The position numbers and the translations under genes are program-made. DNA of 64,000 bases, taken from the NCBI GenBank assembly GCA_024734555.1, contig JANPWX010000443.1, forward strand, positions 1,474,493 through 1,538,492. The letters are read 5' to 3'. Source of the stretch: Trochalopteron elliotii (Eukaryota > Chordata > Aves > Passeriformes > Leiothrichidae). Of this stretch, positions 58,224 through 64,000 are shown piece after piece (the stretch's first letter is position 1; each line of letters begins with the position of its first letter). The notes beneath the pieces are model-generated. The model searched no databases, was not told where the DNA came from, and saw nothing but the letters and a program-made list of their open reading frames with translations.

Positions 58224-59734
58224 CTGCAGTTGCTGTATCACATCCTTGTGTCCTCAGGGCTACACCACGTTCCCCTCCCAGCTGTGCTGGGGGAACTGAA
58301 CCATTCCTGGGGTGATTTTCCACCTCTTTGTCCCCCAGCTGAGGAGCTGTACCAGCTAAGCAGGGCATTTCTCAGCTGCAAGCATTTCCCATCCACAAGG
58401 CACAGCTGTAAATATCTATTTTAAATCAGATTTACTGACTTCAGTGGGGAGAGGATTCTGGACTCAGATATGTTCAGAAGCGAAGAAGACTTTAAAGTAT
58501 CTTCATCTGAGTGATTTACCTTGCCCTTACTCTCCTCAGTGCTGCCTTTCCACACCAGTTCTGGCACTGCAGGACTCCAGAGCTGCTGCTGGGGCTTTCC
58601 AGAGCCCAGAGAAGGGATCCCTGTAATCCCTGAGCAGGGCAGGGCTCCATCCACCTGCACCAGGTTCTCCTGCCCAAGGCTGGGTTTCAGTCAGGGCCCA
58701 GTGAGGGCAAACCAGGGGCTGCAAGTGGAATGACTTCATCCAGTGCCCCATTCTGCTTTAGCTCTTTTCAGCCCCAAAATCCCCTCTGTGGACAAATCTC
58801 TGCTTTTCAGAGGTTATTCCCCACCTCAGGCTTCTGCTTTAGCAGAGGTGAGGTGATAGGAGAAGCAGCTTTTCTTTAAGGGAAAAGAAAAAGGATTAAA
58901 CCCCATACACTCCACATCCATCCTGATCTTTGGACTTCAAAGGGGCTCCAAGCCCACTGCTGGCCTGGAGGGGCTGTGAAGGTGCTGTTAAACGACTTTA
59001 TGTCACAATATTCCCCAGCCCCAGCCCTGCCAGGTCACTGAACCAGTCTCAGCCATTAACTACACAATCTTTCAGCCGCTTCACTTTGCTGCCAGCTCCA
59101 TGCTGAATTCCCAGTTGGGAAATCAGAATTCTCTTTTTTGCTCTTGCTGGGGGAAGAAGAGAGCCCTGTTCTCATTTATTAAATGACTCAGTGACCAGGT
59201 GCTCTTTTCTTGATTGAGGCAGTTTAATATTTCTGCTGCTACCTGTGCTTTAAAGTCTCCTTTCAGACCTGGTGTTTTTTGCAGTTGAGTTGTGAAAGAT
59301 CAGCAGCCGAGCTTCAGTCGTGTTCCTCCTCATTTTTCATGCTGCCTTCACTGTTTTGGAGAGCTGCTGAATGCAAAATGAAGCTGCAAGAGCCCGTTTG
59401 CTCTACAGCCAGCAAGGCATGAAGCCCTTTTTTCCCTCCAGCTGTGGAGGAGAGCCAGAGCATTGCTAACAGAGTCGCTGGGGATGTGACTCAAGGGGTG
59501 ACATTTCCTACTCCGCCGTGCGACACCAGATGATGAATGCTCGCAGCAAAACATGGGGCTGGTTTAAATAAACAAAATTAAATATATTTCTGTGATTATA
59601 GGAGTCGTGTTACATCTCTGAGGGAGCATCAGCTGCTGCTCCCAAGTGCTGCAGATTTGTCAGCTCGTTTTGAAACGCTCTGGTTGTTCACTGGATTTTC
59701 CTGACGCGTAAATCCGCTGGCACTTTGGCCCAAG

Positions 59735-59887
59735 CAGGACAGGGGGGATTTGGCCAGGGGTGGTTTGGGCAGGGGGTGATTTGGGCAGGGGTGATTTGGC
59801 CAGGGAGTGATTTGGTTAGTGGGGAATTTGGTCAGGAGGTGATTTGGGCAGGTGGTGATTTGGCCAGAGGGTGATTTGGTCAGGGGG
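59735..59887. repeat. 15-16-bp minisatellite, left part
   Basis: Tandem copies of ggggtgatttgggca or ggggtgatttggcca run up to the assembly gap. The same array resumes on the far side. Confidence 0.93.
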
Positions 59888-60252
59888 NNNNNNNNNNNNN
59901 NNNNNNNNNNNNNNNNNNNNNNNNNNNNNNNNNNNNNNNNNNNNNNNNNNNNNNNNNNNNNNNNNNNNNNNNNNNNNNNNNNNNNNNNNNNNNNNNNNNN
60001 NNNNNNNNNNNNNNNNNNNNNNNNNNNNNNNNNNNNNNNNNNNNNNNNNNNNNNNNNNNNNNNNNNNNNNNNNNNNNNNNNNNNNNNNNNNNNNNNNNNN
60101 NNNNNNNNNNNNNNNNNNNNNNNNNNNNNNNNNNNNNNNNNNNNNNNNNNNNNNNNNNNNNNNNNNNNNNNNNNNNNNNNNNNNNNNNNNNNNNNNNNNN
60201 NNNNNNNNNNNNNNNNNNNNNNNNNNNNNNNNNNNNNNNNNNNNNNNNNNNN
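59888..60252. other. Assembly gap (365 N)
   Basis: A run of N lying inside the minisatellite. The true length of the missing array may differ from 365 bases. Confidence 0.99.
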
Positions 60253-60480
60253 AGGGGGTGATTAGGGCAGGGGGTGATTTGGGCAGGGGATGATTAGGGC
60301 AGGGGGTGATTTGGGCAGGGGTGATTTGGGCAGGGGATGATTAGGGCAGGGGATGATTTGGTAAGAGGGGATTTGGCCAGTGGGTGATTTGGGCAGGGGG
60401 TGATTTGGCCAAGGAGTGATTTGGTCAGGGGATGATTTGGGCAGTGAGTGATTTGGCCAGAGGGTGATTTTTCCAGCAGG
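60253..60480. repeat. 15-16-bp minisatellite, right part
   Basis: A continuation of the gggtgatttgggcaggg array with variant units (gattagggcaggggat, gatttggccagagggt), ending near ttccagcaggttggg. Confidence 0.93.
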
Positions 60481-60631
60481 TTGGGACAGGGCCTGTTCTG
60501 CACATCAGCTTTAATCTTATTTTACAGTCAGCAATTTACAGCATCATATTGTTCCTGTTTTGGACATTAGAGAGACACCATGGCAGTGTACCAGGGCAGG
60601 GACCTTAGCCCAGAGCCAAACCAGAGGGGAT

Positions 60632-60711
60632 TCTCCTATCCCTGGATTCTCCCATCCCTGGATTCTCCCATCCCTGGGTTCTCCCATCCCTGGGTTCTCC
60701 CCCAGGGCACC
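60632..60711. repeat. 16-bp minisatellite, five units
   Basis: Five near-identical units of ctcccatccctggattct type (16-bp period), with later copies changed to tgggttct. The unit is unrelated to the adjacent minisatellite. Confidence 0.93.
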
Positions 60712-63265
60712 AGGCCAGCTGTCCCTGCTGGCCACTCACCCTCAGGGTCACCCTGTCTGTTCCACACTGTTTCCTGGGGAATGGGTCCCTTGGGATGAGG
60801 CCAAGGGGGCAGAGCTGAGCCCCAGCACGGCCCAGCTGCAGCCTGGAGTCAAACCCACATCCACATCTCCTCCCTCTGCAGTGCCCTGCCAGGGGAAGGA
60901 AAGGCAGGCAGGCAAAGCCCTGGATTGAACCAAATTCCAGCCAGGGATTGCAGGGGCAGGGGGGAGGACAGAAGGGGATCCACCCTCACAGCAGAGGCTG
61001 GGCCAGCACCTCCCTTCAGCTCTGAGATGTGAGCAGCTGGGAAAAGAGCATTTCCCTTTGCCCCACTGAGGCCAAATTTTAACAGCAAGGTGCTGGTTAA
61101 GTTCTGAGATTGACACCAGGAATAAATACTGATTTTATCTGCTCTGCCAGCTGTGCTGGGTAGGGATGAGCCTGAGCTGCTGTTCCTGTGCAGGTTTAGA
61201 TAGTGTTACAGCAGCTGAAGTCACCACTGCTGTGACACACAAAAGCACAAGGCTGTCACAGATACCCCCTGGTTTATCAGATGGTGTCTTCAGATGTCTG
61301 TGCTGACTGTGAACACACTTGCAAAATTAATACTCCCCGAGCTCCAGTAAAAAAAATAAGACTCTGTACAGAAACCCTAAAAAATAAGCCAGGCTTTGCA
61401 GCACTGAAGGAGATAGAAGTGTAAAACAACCTTTCCACTTGAAAACCTTTCTCTGTGGAGTCATCAGGATGCATTTCCTGGGAACAGAGCAGAGACTTTG
61501 ATCAGCCTTGCTCCTGAATGCTGTTCAGATTATCATGCTTGCCATGAGGGGTGGAAAACAGGCTGCCAGCTGGTTAATGGCCCTTCTGAAAAATAGCCTT
61601 CTCTGTTGCTTTTTGGATGTCACTTGTCATGGAACTATCAAAATATAATCTCTGCACTCTTGTCATCCATGGGAGGAAGCACATTTTAAGCAAGTGTTAT
61701 CAAGGCTAAGAGAGCCTGAATTAACTTGTGCTCAGGACACTTATTGCACTGCCAATAAATCCACTAGGAAGTTGCTCTATGTAGAAAACAGGAAGCAATA
61801 CCAAAACAATTCTATCAATTCTGTCAGGAGAGCTCTGCCAGCTCCTCCCATGGGGTTGTGGCTCCTCTTCAGGGCCCTCGGTGTCACCAGAGGCTGGGGA
61901 GCTTTGCCACTGCCCCGGTGTTAAACACTGATATCCCTTCATTCCCCCGGGGCCCTCTGCCTTCATCTGTCCCCTCCTATTAACCTGCTGGATTCCCTGT
62001 GCAGTGGTTGCAGGCAGAGGAATTTGCTGCCATCAGTTTCAAGAAGCCAGAATTCATCATTTAACTTGGGGCACTGAAAGAGAGGAGCCCAGCCAAGGCA
62101 GTGACTGAGAGAGGGAGGGGGGAAAAAACCTTTTTATCCCCTTACAGGCATCCTGCACCAAGGAAAAGTCCTCCAGCTTCTAAAGCAAGAGGCACAGAGT
62201 GGCTTCATCATTTTCTACTGTGTGATCTCACTGTTTCATGCAGTAATAGCTTAGATTTGGGTTATTTTCTATAGGAAAATAATAACAGGATCTGTGGTTC
62301 CCATAATACACCCCCATTCAATGAGTGCATGTGTACACAGACAAAATGCAATTTTCTAAATTCTTCATCTTGTACAGTTTTCACCTTTGTTTTTCTGTAG
62401 AAACACTGTGATTAGAAGCCCATTCCATATTTTCAGGTAAGTGTCCTGAAGTAATTTTTGCAAATCGGGCAAAATTGGGCAAAATTTTTCTAGTTACAAA
62501 AAATCTCACGTGTGTCAGTTCCCAGCCAGTTCTTTGAACTCAAACTTCAGGGCACAGCCTGAGAGAAAGCTCCACAGGGTCCAGAACTGACTGAAAGTAA
62601 TGGCACTTTTTGTGTGAGGGATCACAAAGGGATTTGGAACAGGCTGCAGATGACAATGCAGCTTTCTCTGATGATGCTCTTTGCTCTGAGTCCTTTGGAC
62701 ACTACAAGATTGTCTGCTGGATTGGAGCATTTAAGGTTATGGAACCAGCCATTCCCTGATTTCTGTTCAGAGCTCACTGCACCTCTCCCTGAGGATGATG
62801 ATGTGCCTGGATGTGCTCACCAGAGCTGCTGACAGCCCTGCCTTTCTGTGAGGCTGACACAGAACTGTTCTACTCATGGCACCAAACTCTCTGTCCCACA
62901 TGTGTTACAATCCTAAAGTTCAGTAATTAAGAGATCACCTCCTCAGAACACTTTAACCTATAAGTATATGCACACTAAATGTGAAATGACACTGGAAAAT
63001 AAATGGATTAAAATCATTCCAGTCAGCCTGGTCACTTTGCTCCCCCAGGAACTGCAGCAGTAAGACTGGCTCTGAAATATTAGGGTGAGTTCTGATCAAA
63101 AAATCTGAAGTGAGCTTATAAATTGGAGCACAATGTCTCTGATTTTCCTTTTGTACAGACCAAGGAGAAAATTCTGTGGAGGAAAAAAATCAATGGAGAC
63201 AAATGTAAACCAGGCAGCAGCAGAACTGGCCTCTTTTACCTCTCTGGATTTTGCTGAGGGCTTTA

Positions 63266-63345
63266 ATAGAATCACAGAATCTCAGAATGGTTTGGGCTGG
63301 AAGAGACCTTGAAGCTCAGCTTGTTCCAAGCATCCTGCCAAAAGC
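63266..63345 (-). mobile_element. CR1 LINE 3'-end fragment
   Basis: Antisense CR1 tail: atagaatcacagaatctcag, then aatggtttgggctggaagag and accttgaagctcagcttgtt. Beyond that the similarity fades. Confidence 0.82.
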
Positions 63346-64000
63346 AGCTCAGCTGATGAAGACATTCCTTGGTTTGGAGTTGGCAGGAGAGCTTTACACG
63401 GTCCTGCTCCTGGAAAATGACAGACTGTCACCACACACTGCTGATTCCAAGCTGCAGCCTGACCCAAGCTGAACATTTCCCAGCACAGCCAAAGAATTTT
63501 GAGACCAGTATTTGTCTTGTAATAAACTTCAGAAATGTTATTATTCCTGTGTCAGGCTGTGCTGGCTCTTTGGCTGTTGCCTTTAAAAGCATGCATTTAC
63601 AAAATACACTGACAATGACAAAAGCCCCAAATAAACAGACTTTTTGTGCCACACTGTTGGTGACCAGGGAGATTTAGCATTGCCCAGAGTGTGATCCTTA
63701 CAGGTCTCAGGGCAAGAGGGACTTTCTGATATCTTTGATTTCTTACCATGTTTTAATATATTTCATTCACTCTGCTCAGGGAAAATTATCATCCAGTTAC
63801 CACCTACAAGGATTCCAGGCTGGGTTTAAAACAAAAAACAAATGTGACTTTTAACAAGTATCTGTAAATAGAGTAAAAAACTACAGCTGGCTTCAAACTC
63901 TTTAGGTAGCATTTGAATACTTTAAGGAATGGTTGAAACTCATCTTTTCCCACGGGCAATTCCAATCCCTCAATGAGAACATTAAAAACACGATTTAGAC

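Larger units (their letters stand above)
58224..64000. other. Right-hand flank, no recognised gene
   Basis: Apart from the minisatellites, gap and CR1 fragment, I recognise nothing from 58.2 kb to the end. I looked in the listed open frames for the neuroserpin C-terminus expected on the - strand next to GOLIM4 in amniotes and did not find it, so that gene probably lies beyond the window. Confidence 0.5.

Noticed and set aside
59852..60293. Open frames of about 140 codons across the N gap
   Set aside because: Composed almost entirely of undetermined bases within a minisatellite.
58224..64000. Search for SERPINI1 or EGFEM1 exons expected near GOLIM4 in amniotes
   Set aside because: No recognisable serpin or EGF/EMI-type exon appeared in the frames I read; they are probably outside the window.
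1..64000. CRISPR arrays, rRNA, tRNA or bacterial operons
   Set aside because: Spaced direct repeats, RNA gene signatures and ribosome-binding sites are absent, and the gene structure is eukaryotic.

Overview
This is vertebrate nuclear DNA, very probably from a bird and likely a songbird. The evidence is short coding exons with GT-AG introns, at least eleven degraded CR1 LINE 3' ends (the dominant avian retroposon) and a solo LTR whose U5-like end resembles passerine endogenous-retrovirus LTRs. There is no prokaryotic gene organisation. Most long open frames are chance frames, CR1 relics or antisense shadows of exons.

Region 1 (1-27,000) is the 3' nine-tenths of GOLIM4 (GPP130, Golgi integral membrane protein 4) on the + strand. 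The first ~10 kb is intronic. Fifteen consecutive coding exons run from 10,044 to 25,297, joining in phase to 629 codons plus a stop. They are followed by a ~1.7-kb 3' UTR with two AATAAA signals near 26,956-26,981. The exon carrying the cytoplasmic tail and membrane anchor lies upstream of the window. The visible part is the lumenal stem: coiled coil, then Glu/Gln-rich and acidic C-terminal segments.

Region 2 (27,000-43,365) is a gene-poor spacer. It holds an isolated CpG island about 1 kb past the GOLIM4 end (27,940-28,205), CA and TCA microsatellites, several CR1 copies, a complete solo LTR (33,852-34,361) with matching 9-bp inverted ends and a 4-bp target duplication, two less certain LTR-like segments, and an 18-bp minisatellite at 41.5 kb.

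Region 3 (43,365 to about 53,000) holds a gene on the - strand, convergent with GOLIM4, that I assembled from splice signals and reading phase. Its last four exons encode leucine-rich repeats and a typical LRR C-terminal cap ending in a stop with poly(A) signals. A further upstream exon is well supported and two or three more are tentative. Its position just beyond the GOLIM4 3' end makes me suspect the intact bird counterpart of the human pseudogene LRRC77P, but that is from memory of the human map and unproven. A CpG-rich patch with an RFX X-box-like motif at 53.1 kb is a candidate promoter, and a near-perfect X-box lies at 55.85 kb.

Region 4 (53.4-64 kb) has no firm gene. It contains one tentative - strand exon, a 15-16-bp minisatellite interrupted by a 365-base run of N (59,888-60,252), a second 16-bp minisatellite at 60.6 kb and a CR1 fragment at 63.27 kb. 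Nothing resembling CRISPR, rRNA, tRNA or a bacterial mobile element was seen.
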